Positions 22,801-35,071 of a stretch of DNA of 64,000 nucleotides are shown here, in pieces. How positions within the stretch are numbered: position 1 is the first letter of the stretch; the number at the start of each line of letters is the position of its first letter. Below the pieces are notes generated by a model. That model was not told the DNA's origin, did no database searches, and saw nothing but the letters and a program-made list of their open reading frames with translations. The position numbers and the translations under genes were made by a program. Origin of the DNA: Lathyrus oleraceus (Eukaryota; Streptophyta; Magnoliopsida; Fabales; Fabaceae); assembly GCF_024323335.1 (NCBI RefSeq), contig NC_066583.1, positions 366,231,877-366,295,876 of the forward strand, read 5' to 3'.

Positions 22801-24828
22801 AAAATACACGATCCAGGCACCATTCAAAAGGTGGAGTGATGTACATCACTCCTATGCCACTCAATTCCACTCTAGATCCCTATTAAGAGAGAAATCAGAG
22901 ATGAAACTTTGGTGGTGTTCAACTGAACTTGCTCGATTTCAACAATTAAGAACACAATAATGATGCCTCTATACAGAGGACTTCAGACAACACAAGATCA
23001 AGGCAAATGGAGCAATGTATGATGAGATTCGGAGCAAAATGCAGCTGAGCAAAACCTTTGGATTGTGAAGAATTGAGTCACTCTCTTTGGTTCCTTTTGC
23101 AAACAGAAGCTTCAATAGATCAAGGTGAAGAGGTCTAGGAACTTTAGATCTTAAAAATTAATCAATGCAATTGAATTTCAGATCTGAAATTTTTAGAGAA
23201 AAATGAAGTTTGTTCCTTTGGTATGGGTGGGGATTCAATTCAGAAGGGATTTAGGCGCCATTAGGTTGAAGAATTGTGAAGCTATGGCATGGTATTTATA
23301 GATGGAGAGAGCTGTAAGCAATGCTGAATGTGTGACTTCAAAATTGCATTAATGGAAAGGGGCTTCCATGCATGGGCCTGTACAGGCACATGGAGGGCCC
23401 AATTCCACATGGCTTGGCAAGCTGAGATCATATTTGAATGAAATGGATGTGCAACATAGGTGTAATCAGCTGATGCATGGCAATTTAATCATGTTTTCAA
23501 AAATGCACCTAATTCTTCATGTCTTCGAAAATGATGCTTCCAAACTCCAAATGCAACCTTATGAGTAATGGTTGGAAAGCTTGTTGCATAAGGAACAAAT
23601 GTTATGTTGATCAAAACTTCATTTTGGCCTTGAAAATTAATGAAAATTGAGCTTGAATTGTAGGGTGCAAAACATGCATATGGGAAGTTTCCAAATTTGG
23701 CCAATGTTTAAACCCTTCTGTCTCAGTGATGCAAGCTCGAAATGATAAAATCTTCAACATGAAAGTTGTAGATATTTTCAATACAATCAATTTGGACTTA
23801 AATTTTGCATCATTTGGATTTTTTATGGAGAAGTTATGGGCACTTGAAGTTGGACTTTTTCACATTTCAATGCATTTGGTCCAAAGTGACCTATAATGTT
23901 TTGCATTATCACATGTATTTCTTTTGAGATTTTGTAATTTTTCTCAACATAACATTTGAATTAGACACAATAATCTTTCCAATGCATTAAGTCTCACCTC
24001 AAAATCATGAACAATGAATGAGTTATGTTCTTGGGAAGTTGACCTAAAATTAGGGTTTCAGTCAAAATGACCTATAATGTCTTAGAATGGATAATGACCT
24101 TCCAAGCTTCAAATAAATTTTGGATGAACATGAAAGTTATTCATATTGTCCTTAAGAACATTTTTTCTCTTGGGATCATCTCCATTTGACCAACACATAA
24201 AAAGTTAGGTCTCAGTGTAATTCAAAATAGTCAGATGAATTGATTGATCAACTTCTCAAGCCCAAACCTCATATCTTGATGAATTGATGATTGAGGACAC
24301 TCAATTAAGTTCAGATATGCATGAAATGATGAATTAAAGGACTTCCCTTGATTGTATTTGACCATGGGCTTAGGTTGCTTCATGAGCAAGGCACAGTTGA
24401 TGAACAAATGAATTAGGTTTTCCTAGGGAAACAAGCCTCAAACCCTTTGACTTGCTTTGATCAAAATGATGAATTGAGATACTTGGGAGGCATATTTGAT
24501 GAATGATAACTTTGGGAACCATTGTCATGCTTGCCTTCATCTTCAATTGGCCCTATCCATGCACATAGGATCTCCTAGAAGCTTTAGACCTTTTGACTGC
24601 TCAAGCTACAAACAAAAAATGTTAGTGACATATTTTTGTGCTTTTGGTTAGTAAACAAAATGAGAAAAGCAATAATATACAATTCAAGCATGCTTGGTGA
24701 TCTCAAACCACTCACAAGGGGTCCCACCCAAAGGCAAAGGGAACCAAGATGCTTATGATCCTTGAGGCTATGTAAATGCAATATTGTGATGCCATGAGGG
24801 ATCTTAGGGTCAAAATTAGGGTCTTACA
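19894..24828 (-). mobile_element. 3' LTR of the Ogre element (full length)
   Basis: 4935 bp, TGTAGCGGGGTATTCG...TAGGGTCTTACA on the plus strand. It matches the other LTR throughout but retains about 770 bp (about 20568-21340) missing from the 5' copy. A minus-strand CTATAAATA box lies at 23293-23301. ORFs in it are short and not conserved as proteins. Confidence 0.93.
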
Positions 24829-24842
24829 GATGCCCCTATTTA
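24829..24842 (-). other. Polypurine tract of the Ogre element
   Basis: The minus strand reads AAATAGGGGCATC directly before the 3' LTR start TGTAAGACC, the position where plus-strand priming is expected. Confidence 0.65.
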
Positions 24843-26884
24843 AGGTCATTCTAGCCGGAGAAGTGAAGGTTAAAATCTTCGTCTCGACGAGGTAGAATGG
24901 GCTTAAATAATATAAAAGAGACGAATTTTGGTCCCTAAGAGACCTCATGATGCAAATGTATGTATGCAAAAGGTAATACTCTGTGGGGATATGTGTCCAC
25001 AAAGAAAAAAAAGAAATCAGGAGAAACTGACAATCCATATGAGTAATACACTCAATGTGATAGAGACTATATGGACTCTAATTGGGATAAGAAAGGGGAT
25101 AAATTGTGTGAGCAGGTCACGACTTAGAACTTGCTGAGACACGAGAGAGAGATTCCATGAAAATCAATCAATGGAAGGACTCGAGCTGACTCAAAGATGC
25201 ATGTATTGGGGAATATGCCAATACAGCAAAAACTATCCACAAAGGATACTTCGGATAAAAATCCGGACTCAGATGGGGAAAAAAATCCACTAAGGGACCT
25301 TGCTGGGGAACATCCAAATAGGACTCCTCTGAAGAAACACCAGGATGAGGTATTACCAGTTACTGGGTAATAAGCTCAAAGAGACATGTGATCCAAACAC
25401 CGGTATAAGGGTGAGAGAACAACATGCTCGGGGAGAATGAATATCTAAGACCGGTATAAGGGTGAGAGATATCAAACATCCAAAAAAACATCTGAGGAAG
25501 ACCTAAGAAGGTATATTTCAACTCAAGAAAATCTGACTCCACATGGGACAACAAAGTCATAATAGGGAGCAGAAAGGAAGGAACACCAGGGACACCGGTT
25601 ACTGGGCATAAAATAGGTGACCGACCAAGCGTGAATTGGGAAATATTCCCAAGACACTCATCATCCAAAAGGAGGGCTAAAAAGCAGACTCGATTATAGG
25701 ATGGACATTCGATTCCATAAAAAAGGGGGTACGAATCTTACTCGAATGGGGAAGAGCAAAAGACTTCGACCAAAGAGTGCATGAGATATATTATCTATTA
25801 CCGTCAGAACGTAGATAACACACTCGCATGGAAGATTATCCATAACCGGTTACTGGGTTAATGAAGGATAAATCGTCCGAAAAGAAAGGACATCGGGATA
25901 CCAAAAACTAGGTATAAAATGATGACCAATCAAAGGGAGAAACGATCATTACCGACCAAGGGTAAATGAAAGATGACTCGCTGGGGATACATTGACGAAG
26001 GCAATGATCCAGGAGATATATCACCGGCTACTGGGAGATATACTCAAAAAGTGAAGGAATATCAGTACCGAGGATCGAGCAAAGTCGCTGCCAGGGACAA
26101 AGACCACTGCTAGGGGAATATGATCAACGCACAGATGAAATCCGTTGTAGAAGCAACTCTACTGGGGAAATTATCAGAGGAGAACATGGATCCCTGTAGG
26201 GAACAACCACCAGTCAGAAGCTTCCAAGGTCACTACCATATACTGTGCTACCAAAGAGATAACAATTGCTGAGGAGGAAAGATCACTACTCTGCTGAAGG
26301 AAAGATAAACTTCTTCATCAACCATTCTGCTCGGGAGGAAACCACAAAAGGCTCCGGAGGAAGGGGATACAACCATGCCAGGAATATGAACAAATGTCTT
26401 ACCCTGTTGGGAATCATACCATCTTTGGGAGAGCACTGAAGACATACCCAGTATCTTTTTATCATCGTGAATGTTCATTTTGTTTTAAAAACAAGTTATG
26501 AGAAAATTTATTTATCTTAAAACAATGATATTTGTCAATTAAAACATGCAAAACATTTGTTGAATAAAACAAATAAGAGTGCAAATAATTGGATAAAGGC
26601 TCAAATTTATTTTGATGGAATGGTAGTCTGCAAATGGCAAGACTCCATGGATCTTTACAAATTTGAAATTGGTGATATATATTGGAAAAAGGGCTACATT
26701 GAACATAATGACCATTTCTCCACCAACTCTGAATCCGATGTATTTGAAACTTCAGTTGACGATGACTGAGCGAATTTTTTTTACAGATAATAGCTTGTAA
26801 AACAAAGTCTTGTCAGGATTCAGTTACTTGCCAAATACCTAATTTTTGCCTAGATTGCCCCAGGGTGAGGTACTCAATCTAGCG

Positions 26885-26972
<88 letters not shown>

Positions 26973-27122
26973 TTTTTTCATGTCTCTAACTTTTTCCTGG
27001 ATCGCCCTTTCGGGTTCTCAATCCACCGAGACGCTCATTTTTGCCTAAGCCGCCCTTTTGGGTTTTCAACATAGCGAGCTATTCTGTTTTTATTTTTAGG
27101 CGAAGTATTTCTTGACTGCATC
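24843..27122 (-). other. 3' untranslated region of the Ogre element
   Basis: About 2.3 kb between the integrase stop and the polypurine tract with no conserved protein. It contains loosely repeated short motifs (ACCGGTTACTGGG and relatives near 25358, 25592, 25845 and 26022; ACCGGTATAAGGGTGAGAG near 25400 and 25452) and a long TA microsatellite. Ogre 3' UTRs are known to be variable and to seed tandem repeats. Confidence 0.7.
26888..26969. repeat. (TA)n microsatellite, about 41 units
   Basis: An uninterrupted TA dinucleotide run of about 82 bp inside the Ogre 3' UTR, just downstream of the integrase gene. The exact length is likely variable and could be an assembly estimate. Confidence 0.92.
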
Positions 27123-28478
27123 TCAACTCAAAAGACGAGTGAAATCCTCCCCATCCATAGTTGTAAGTATCAAAGCACCGCCTGAAAAGGCTCTCTTAAC
27201 AACATATGGACCTTCATAGTTTGGAGTCCACTTGCCCCTGGAATCAGGCGCGAAAGACAAGACTTTCTTGAGCACAAGGTCACCCTCTCGGAACACACGA
27301 GGCTTGACCTTCTTATCAAAGGCTTTCTTCATCCTTTGCTGATATAACTGACCATGGCACATGGCAGTCAATCTCTTCTCTTCGATCAAATTCAGCTGGT
27401 CATAGCGACTCTGAACCCATTCAGCATCAGTCAACTTGGCTTCCATCAAGACTCTCATTGATGGGATCTCCACCTCTATTGGGAGTACAACCTCCATGCC
27501 GTAAACAAGAGAGAAAGGGGTTTCCCCTGTTGAAGTGCAGACAGATGTACGATACCCATGTAAGGCAAATGGCAGCATCTCATGCCAATCTTTATACGTA
27601 ACAACCATCTTCTGGACAATCTTCTTGATATTCTTATTAGCAGCTTCAACAGCCCCATTCATCTTGGGTCTATACGGGGAAGAAATATGATGTGCAATCT
27701 TGAACTCGCTACACAGTTCTTTCATCATCTTGTTGTTCAAGTTAGATCCATTGTCAGTAATGATCTTATCTGGCACACCATATCGGCATATGAGTTGGTT
27801 CTTGATAAACTTCACAACAACCTGCCTGGTCACGTTTGCGTATGACGCTGCTTCGACCCACTTGGTGATGTAATCAATTGCTACGAGAATAAATCTGTGA
27901 CCATTGGACGCTTTCGGCTCTATCATACCAATCATGTCAATTCCCCACATGGAGAAGGGCCATGGTGATGAAATTACATTCAGAAGTGTTGGGGGAATAT
28001 GAATCTTATCCGCATAAATTTGACACTTATGGCATTTCTTCACATATTTGCAGCAGTCAGACTCTATTGTCAGCCAATAGTAGCCTGCTCTCAACATCTT
28101 TCTAGCCATGGCATGTCCATTGGAATGAGTACCAAACGAATCCTCATGGATCTCAGTCATTAATAGGTCTGCTTCGTGTCTATCCACGCATCTGAGCAGA
28201 ACCATGTCAAAATTCCTCTTATAAAGCACATCGCCATTGAGGTAGAAACTGCTTGATAATCTCCTCAAAGTCTTCCAATCTTTTACGGATGCCCCAGGCA
28301 GGTAAATCTTGCTCTGAAGAAAGCACTTGATATCATAATACCATGGCTTATCATCTTGCACATCCTCTACTGCAAACACATGAGCTGGTCTATCCAAGCG
28401 CATCATAGTAATATTGGGAACTTCATTCCACAGTCTTACCATAATCATTGAAGCAAGTGTAGCAAGAGCATCTGCCAT
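27123..28478 (-). CDS. Ogre integrase with RNase H tail
   Basis: An open frame of 451 codons on the minus strand. Its first residues (MADALATLA) are the end of the RNase H/linker region. A zinc-binding HHCC domain lies at about 111-152 (HEDSFGTHSNGH, then CHKC), followed by the catalytic core with D181 (GIDMIG), D242 (TDNGSN) and E278 (NGAVEAANK); 35 residues separate D242 and E278, the DD35E spacing. A C-terminal part follows (FREGDLVLKKVL, then GKWTPNYEGPYVV). The ORF has no internal stop, unlike its upstream neighbours, but its frame differs from the RNase H frame, so a frameshift near 28480-28510 separates it from the polyprotein. Confidence 0.9.
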   Translation of the reverse strand: MADALATLASMIMVRLWNEVPNITMMRLDRPAHVFAVEDVQDDKPWYYDIKCFLQSKIYLPGASVKDWKTLRRLSSSFYLNGDVLYKRNFDMVLLRCVDRHEADLLMTEIHEDSFGTHSNGHAMARKMLRAGYYWLTIESDCCKYVKKCHKCQIYADKIHIPPTLLNVISSPWPFSMWGIDMIGMIEPKASNGHRFILVAIDYITKWVEAASYANVTRQVVVKFIKNQLICRYGVPDKIITDNGSNLNNKMMKELCSEFKIAHHISSPYRPKMNGAVEAANKNIKKIVQKMVVTYKDWHEMLPFALHGYRTSVCTSTGETPFSLVYGMEVVLPIEVEIPSMRVLMEAKLTDAEWVQSRYDQLNLIEEKRLTAMCHGQLYQQRMKKAFDKKVKPRVFREGDLVLKKVLSFAPDSRGKWTPNYEGPYVVKRAFSGGALILTTMDGEDFTRLLS

Positions 28479-30554
28479 CCGATTCTCATCTCGAGGAATA
28501 TGATGGAAGTCACTTCAGTAAAGAACGTTGAAATCCTCCTCGCATAATCTCTATATGGGATGAGGTCAGGCTGATTCGTTTCCCACTCACCCTTAATCTG
28601 ATTAACAACAAGGGCCGAATCACCATAAACATCAAGATGTTTGATCCTAAGATCAATACATTCTTCTAATCCCATAATACAAGCCTCATACTCAGCCATA
28701 CTATTCGTGCATTTGAAAGTTAGCCTTGCTGTAAAAGGAATATGTGTGCCCTGAGGAGTAATAATCACTGCCCCAATACCATTTCCGTACTGATTTACAG
28801 CGCCATCAAGCACCATGCTCCATCAGGAACCAGACTCTATCCCTTCATCGAACGTAGGCTCATCGCAATCTTTCATTTTCAAATACAGAATCTCCTCATC
28901 TGGGAAGTCATACTGAACTGACTGATAATCCTCAATTGGTTGATGTGCCAAGTGGTCAGCCAAGATACTACCTTTAATAGCCTTCTGAGCTCGATACTCA
29001 ATATCATACTCAGATAATAACATCTGCCAACGGGCAATCCTCCCAATTAAAGCAGGTTTCTCAAAGATATACTTGATTGGATCCATTTTGGATATCAACC
29101 AAGTTGTATGATTCAACATATACTGGCGTAGGCACTTACCAGCCCAAGCCAAAGCACAACATGTTTTCTCAAGCATCGAGTATCGAGACTCACAATCAGT
29201 GAACTTCTTACTCAGGTAGTAGATAGCGTATTCTTTCTTCCCCGGCTCATCTTGCTGACTAAGAACACAACCCATTGAGTCTTCAAGAACCGTCAGATAC
29301 ATAATCAATGGTCTTCCTTCCACGGGCGGAGACAAAATCGGAGGCTCTGACAAATACTCTTTAATATTGTCAAAGGCCTTTTGGCAATCCTCGGTCCAAT
29401 CATGAGACTGATCTTTCCGGAGGACCTTGAATATCGGCGCACATGTGGCAGTCATGTGGGATATGAATCTGGAAATATAATTCAAGCGGCCAAGAAAACC
29501 TCAGACTTGCTTCTCAGTTTTGGGCGCAGGCATCTCTTGTATTGCTTTGACCTTGGCAGGATCAACTTCAATACCTCTCCCATTGACAATAAAGCCCAAT
29601 AACTTGCCGGAACGGACTCCAAATGTACACTTGTTAGGATTCAGACGAAGCTTAAACTTCCTCAATTGCTGAAAAAGCTTCAACAAGTTCTCTACATGTT
29701 TAATTTCCGTTCTTGACTTCGCAATCATATCATCAACATATACCTCGATCTCCTTGTGCATCATATCATGAAACAAAGTAGTCATAGCTCGTTGATACGT
29801 GGCTCCGACGTTCTTCAAACCGAAGGGCATCACTCGATAACAGAATGTTCCCCAAGGTGTGATGAATGTTGTCTTCTCCATATCCTCGGGTGCCATTTTA
29901 ATCTAATTATATCTGGAAAATCCGTCCATAAACGAGAAGACTTTGAATTTAGCTGTATTATCTACCAACATATCAATATGTGGTAAAGGGAAATCATCTT
30001 TCGGACTAGCCTTATTCAAGTCTCTATAGTCCACACACATTCGGACTTTTCCATCTTTCTTGGGCACGGGCACAATATTGGCCACCCATTGAGGATATGT
30101 AGAAGTCACCAGAAACCCTGCATCAATTTGCTTCTGAAATTCCTCTTTGATCTTCGCTGCCATATCAGGATGAGTTCTTCTGAGCTTCTGCTTCACAGGC
30201 ACGCACTCAGGCTTCAAAGGTAGGAAATGTTGCACGATATCAGTATCCAAACCAGGCATGTCTTCATATGACCAGGCAAAGACGTCGACATATTCTCGTA
30301 GCAACTCAATCAACCCTTTCTTAACAGATTCCTCCAGGAGTGCCCCAATCTTCACTTCTCGCACACAATCTTCAGACCCCAAGTTAATTGTTTCTAGATT
30401 CTCAAGATGAGGCTGAATGATCTGTTCTTCATGCTCAAGTAGACGGGTAATCTTGTTAGGAATCTCTTCAACATCATCTTCTTCGGCCTCAAATATAGAG
30501 AACTCAAAGTTGGGAGATGGTGTTGGATCATTATGTTCAATGGGTTTGATCAAC
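28479..30554 (-). pseudogene. Ogre reverse transcriptase-RNase H, interrupted by stops
   Basis: The exon begins at 30554, after the acceptor GCAG. RT motifs appear in order: PVPKKDGKVRMCVDYRDLN, FMDGFSRYN, MPFGLKNVGATYQRAM, catalytic EVYVDDMIAKS, then the connection and RNase H (MVLDGAVNQYGNGIGAVI, MAEYEACIMGLEE, DSALVVNQ). Premature stops in one reading frame lie at 29903-29905, 29501-29503 and 28823-28825; each can be explained by one C-to-T change in a Gln or Arg codon (TAG, TGA, TGA). A frameshift near 28500 leads into the integrase frame. An Arg replaces the usual second Gly in GFSGYN. Confidence 0.9.
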
Positions 30555-30820
30555 CTGCATAATGATTTTGGGATATAAAAGAGATTTTAGAATTCAAACA
30601 AGGCAAATCATTATGCAGATGAAAAGATTAATTTTATTCTTATTTTAGGGTTTTATGGTGATCACCAATTTCATGCAAAAGCAAAAAGGGAAAACAATTG
30701 GAAAAATAAACATTTAACATGAATTTATTAAATGAAAATATCATTGCATTTATGCGCCAACAATGTCATCACTCCTCCTTTTGGCATGGGAGGAGGGTTT
30801 TCAAACACAATGAACATTAC
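30555..30820 (-). other. Intron of the Ogre element between protease and RT
   Basis: 266 bp. The minus-strand donor is AA|GTAATG (30820) and the acceptor ATTATGCAG|GTTG (30554). Joining the exons completes one Lys codon and continues the polyprotein frame from the protease side into the RT side without a stop. Ogre elements are known to carry an intron here whose splicing is thought to limit pol expression; for this copy only the sequence fit is shown. Confidence 0.85.
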
Positions 30821-32205
30821 TTTGACTTATGGATAACTGTTGGAATATCCACAGCGACCCAATTATTGCAGATCCCTCCAGGAATGATGAAGTTGTCAGA
30901 ATCCTCAGCATCCTCTTCCAAAATGGCAGCAGCCTCTTCATCTCGACCGGTGTGGATGAACCCTCCACTCTTGAACAACCCTTGCTTGTTGAAGACACCA
31001 GAAGAATAGCCTATGCCAGCCCGGGATTTGTTGTCTTCCAGCTTAACCATTTGCCCCAAACCAGCAGTTGTACCATGCTCGATGGCCAACTTCGCATCTT
31101 TATAGGAAGCAAACGAAAAAGCTTCCTTCTTAATAGGTTCAGCAATAGATAAAGCTTGGAACGGTGTTCCAACTTCATCCTCAGCATCTATATAAGAGAA
31201 GGAAGACAAATGGCTAACCAGGAGAGACTTTTCTCCCCCTACCACCACCAGCTTCTTGTTTTTCACAAACTTCAGTTTCTGGTGTAGGGTGGATGTCACG
31301 GCGCCTGCCTCGTGAATCCATGGTCTGTCCAACAAACAGCTATACGATGGGTGAATGTCCATAACCTGGAAGGTAATCTAGAAATCACTTGGTCCAATTT
31401 GGACTGGAAGATCAACCTCTCCAATCACAGTTTTACGAGACCCATCGAAAGCTTTCACTACCACTCCACTCTGCCTCATGGGAGGCACCTGATATGATAA
31501 CTTGGCAAGAGCGGTCTTCGGCAACACATTCAATGATGACCCAGTGTCCACCAGCACATTGGACATGGCGTCATCTTTGCAGCTCATAGATATGTGTAAT
31601 GTCAAGTTATGGTCTCTTCCCTCCTCGGGGAGATCAGCATCACAAAAACTTTAATTGTTACAAGCGGTGATGTTTGCAACAATACTGTCGAATTGTTCTA
31701 TTGTGACATCATGGTCTACATATGCCACATCCAACACCTTCTGCAGAGCTTCTCGGTGTGGTTCTGAATTCATCAGTAAGGATAATACAGAGATTTTGGA
31801 TGGCGTCTGTAGAAGCTGATCTACAATGTTATACTCACTTCTCTTGATGAGCCTCAGCATCTCATCACAGTCTTCTTTCGCATTGCCACTCGGGCCAACA
31901 GAGACAGAAGTCTTCAACGTAGAGGCAGGTATGGCAACAAGTGTCGGATTCGGAGCATTCACAATATTCCCAACCGGGCGTTCAGCATAATCAGCAGTAT
32001 CATTCCTTCGAACATCAGCTTGAGGTTTCGGCGGAGCCGAGAAAACACGACCACTACGGGTCAATCCGCTGACGTCGACAATATTAACAACAGATGAAGA
32101 AGGCAGGGGCACTTCTTTCCCATCCTCTAATGCTACAACACTGTAGCGATAGGGGACCGCTTCCTCAGAAGAATACGGTACAGGGCCAACTGGCTTAATG
32201 ATCAA
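30821..32205 (-). pseudogene. Ogre protease region
   Basis: A minus-strand frame with the aspartic protease active site VLVDTGSSLNVLPK at about 31530-31570, preceded by a Ser/Pro-rich linker and followed by SCLLDRPWIHEAGAVTSTLH, typical of Ogre/Tat proteases. In-frame stops lie at 31651-31653 and 31378-31380 (the latter a TAG where Gln is usual). The end at 30821 is the intron donor. Without these stops the segment would form one frame with RT after splicing. Confidence 0.85.
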
Positions 32206-32582
32206 AGCAGGAAAAGCCTTCTGCTTGCTACCATCATACCTGATGATAACAGGCTCGGGGATCCGGAATACTGGAGAAATTACGTTGACTTCATCAGCAT
32301 CTTAGTCAATATTTCTGTTTTGAAGTATCTCAATGACTCCTTCATCCAGCATTTCTTGAACATCTTTGCGCACCTGGCGACATCCTCTTTGGTTGACAGA
32401 ACAAACTCGGCATCTATCGTGGTCATGTTCATAATGACTATAATCACACAGTAGTCTATGCATCTCGACCAGAGATTGTCGAATATGACTGACATATTTG
32501 ACCTTGTACTTGCCAGGGCAACCCTGGACCATGTTGACAGATTTCCCATGCTCGGGCAATGGGTTCTTCTTCACATTAGGAC

Positions 32583-33411
32583 CTACGTCCTGTAAACAAT
32601 ACCACATCTCACAAGGTCTTGAACCTTGGTCTTCAAAGGGTAGCAGTTTTCCACGTCATGTCCGGGAGCACCGGAATGATAAACACAGTGTAATTCTGGC
32701 TTATACCACCATTGGGGGTTGGTAGGTATAGTCGGTGGGTCTCGTGGAGTAATCAACTTCCTCTCTATCAAAGAGGGATACAACTCTGCATATGTCATCG
32801 GAATAGGATCGAAGGTGAAATTGATTGTAAGAGTTTTCAAAAAGATCCTTTCCTCTAAGAGTTTTCAATTTCTTGCGGAGCTCAAGAAATTGATTGTTCA
32901 TAGCGTCCATCTTCTCATAAACATCTGGGCCCTCAGACGGCTCAGAATAATAGATGGTGTCGTCTACTTTGGGCATAGTATGCACGACAGGAGGAGGAAC
33001 AACAAGGACCAGGCTAGATGCCGACAGAGAAGCGAAGGTGGGTGCAGGACCCTCGGGCATGAAGTTGGGAGGCATCCCCAACGGAAACCCGACTGGCATG
33101 GCTGTTGGAGCAAAGTGTGCGCTGGCCGCAAGCACAGTTGATGAGGCAATCTCAGAGATGACTGTCCTCTGGGGAGGAGTTGCAGGTGTTGGAGACGACT
33201 GGCTCTGGGCAGCCATGAATGACTCCATCAGGGCAGTCAATCTGGATACTTCTTCCTTAAGCTCTCGGTTCTCTTGTTCCAAAAGATCCATCAGTCTTGA
33301 AATGTTGGCTCTGGTGTAGTACCGGTGAGTCAGCTTGTCTTTGAAATAAATGAAGAACACAGAGTTAGACCATAGAACAAGAAGCCTGGAGCAAAACCTG
33401 CTGATGCACAT
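32583..33411 (-). pseudogene. Ogre gag remnant with core deletion
   Basis: The N-terminal part (to about 32840) has a coiled-coil-like LMDLLEQENRELKEEVSRL, a Pro/Ala-rich linker and YYSEPSEGPDVYEKMD with FLELRKKLKTLRGKDLF. Immediately afterwards, in another frame, comes the gag C-terminus (FDPIPMTYAELYPSLI and the knuckle-like CVYHSGAPGHDVENC, to 32583). The capsid core expected between GKDLF and FDPIPM, roughly 200 residues or more, is absent and the join is out of frame near 32830. This copy therefore cannot make a normal gag. Confidence 0.82.
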
Positions 33412-33754
33412 GATGCATGTAATGCTTATGCATATGATTTGTTTTTATTTATCAGAGGAACTTTAGAGTCCTATTTGCAAACATTGGATTTATTAAACAT
33501 TTATCACATATGGAAATATCGCATCAAATAATACTTGGAAAATATTTTTACACCAAAGAAGTGCAGTCTTGGTAACCAAATACAAGAGAGAAGGAAAATA
33601 AACATCCTATGGATCCCTAGAAGCAATCATCTAAAGCTCTGGACACAGGAAGATAAGATGCACAAAGCCTCTTCACTTCCTTCTCATAGGCTGCGTCCAT
33701 ATCCGCCTTCTCTTTGGCGAGTCGATCATACTTCCTTTTCCAAAACTTGGAAGA

Positions 33755-35071
33755 CTAAGGATGTAGAGAAGTCAAGGCATCATTAGGATCTTCTATAACC
33801 TGGTGCTCAAGGAACTCTATCAAAGCATCCTTCTCCCTGATCTGCTGAAGCAACTCCTCTCGTTCACGGATCCAGGCACGTGAACGGTCTTTGTCTCTCA
33901 ACTCCTCTACTCCTTGGTCAGGGAGGGTTGAAGGCCCAGCCACAACCAACGGTGTAGTTCTTGGATAATGATAAGGCATCAGGTACTCAGAAGCTCTCCT
34001 CCTAACCCAAGAAGTATAAGGCTCCAAAGCGATACAGTTCTTCGGACCTAGCTCCTTCCTTCCTTTCCTATGGATCTTGCACCAAGCGTGGACCATCCTG
34101 CCCTTCAAGCCTTAAGGATCTTTACCCTCCTGAAAGAACACACCCTCTAACATAATGTTATTGGGTTTATCCTTTAGGGGGAACCCAAGCTGACGACGTG
34201 CCAAAATAGGGTTGTAGTTAATCCCACCACATGAACCAAGAAGAGGCACATTGGAGAATTCACCACAAGAGTCGATAATCTGCACACCATCATACACACG
34301 ATTGTACCAAAAGATATCATCATTAGTGAGAGACATAAGTCTCGTGGACCACCGTAGACATCCTTTGTTCTCCTTGAAGGCGACCGTCTGTGACAAGTGC
34401 GAAATAAACCACTTGTACAACAGAGGCAAACAACACACAATGGTACCACCACCCTTTGCATTCCTCATATGCAAAGAAAAGTAAGTGTCGCCCAACAGAG
34501 TCGGAACGGGATTAAGAGTAGAGAAAATCCTAATAGCGTTCACATCCACAAACTTGTCGATGTTGGGGAATAACACTAGCCCATAGATGAGAAGTACAAA
34601 TATGGCTTCAAAGGCGTCCTCACTCATGGCCTTCCCATACATAGTAACTTGAGCAATGAGGAGCTCATAAGGGAGACCTTGAATTCCACCTTTGGTAGTC
34701 ATATGAGCACCAACCAGAGATTCATCTATATGCAACATATCAACTATCTCTTGAGAAGTAGGAACACTCTCTAAGCCGCTAAACGACAACTGGTCTAGAA
34801 TAGGTATACCCACAAGGTAGGCATACTCCTCAAGCGTGGGCAGAAGCTGGAAATCCGGAAAAGTGAAGCAACGGTACAAGGGATCATAAAACTGCACCAA
34901 TACACTCATCAAACCTTCGTCCACTTGAGTAGTCAGAACAGATAAAAGCTTCCCAAAATGAGCCTTGAATCCCAAGGGATCTAATACATAGGATGTCAAA
35001 TTCCTTAGCTCTTTCAAGTCAGGTTGTCTGAAACTGTACTTCTTTGTCTTTCCATGTCTGAAAATTTGCAA
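33755..35071 (-). pseudogene. Ogre ORF1 (extra ORF upstream of gag), one nonsense codon
   Basis: The first 319 codons (35071-34112) are open: FRQPDLKELRNLTSYV, LVQFYDPLYRCFTFPDFQLLPTLEEYAYLVG, then DDIFWYNRVYDGVQIIDSCG. The sequence resembles the plant-mobile-domain-like/DUF7745 proteins that Ogre elements carry before gag; function unknown. A TAA at 34112-34114 ends it, but the same frame continues to 33755 (KGRMVHAWCKI, then a coiled-coil-like RAWIREREELLQQIREKDALI), so the stop looks like one C-to-T change (CAA to TAA) splitting a product of about 439 residues. Confidence 0.82.

Noticed and set aside
26557..26769. Plus-strand 70-codon ORF in the Ogre
   Set aside because: It is antisense within the element's 3' UTR and has no recognisable domain.
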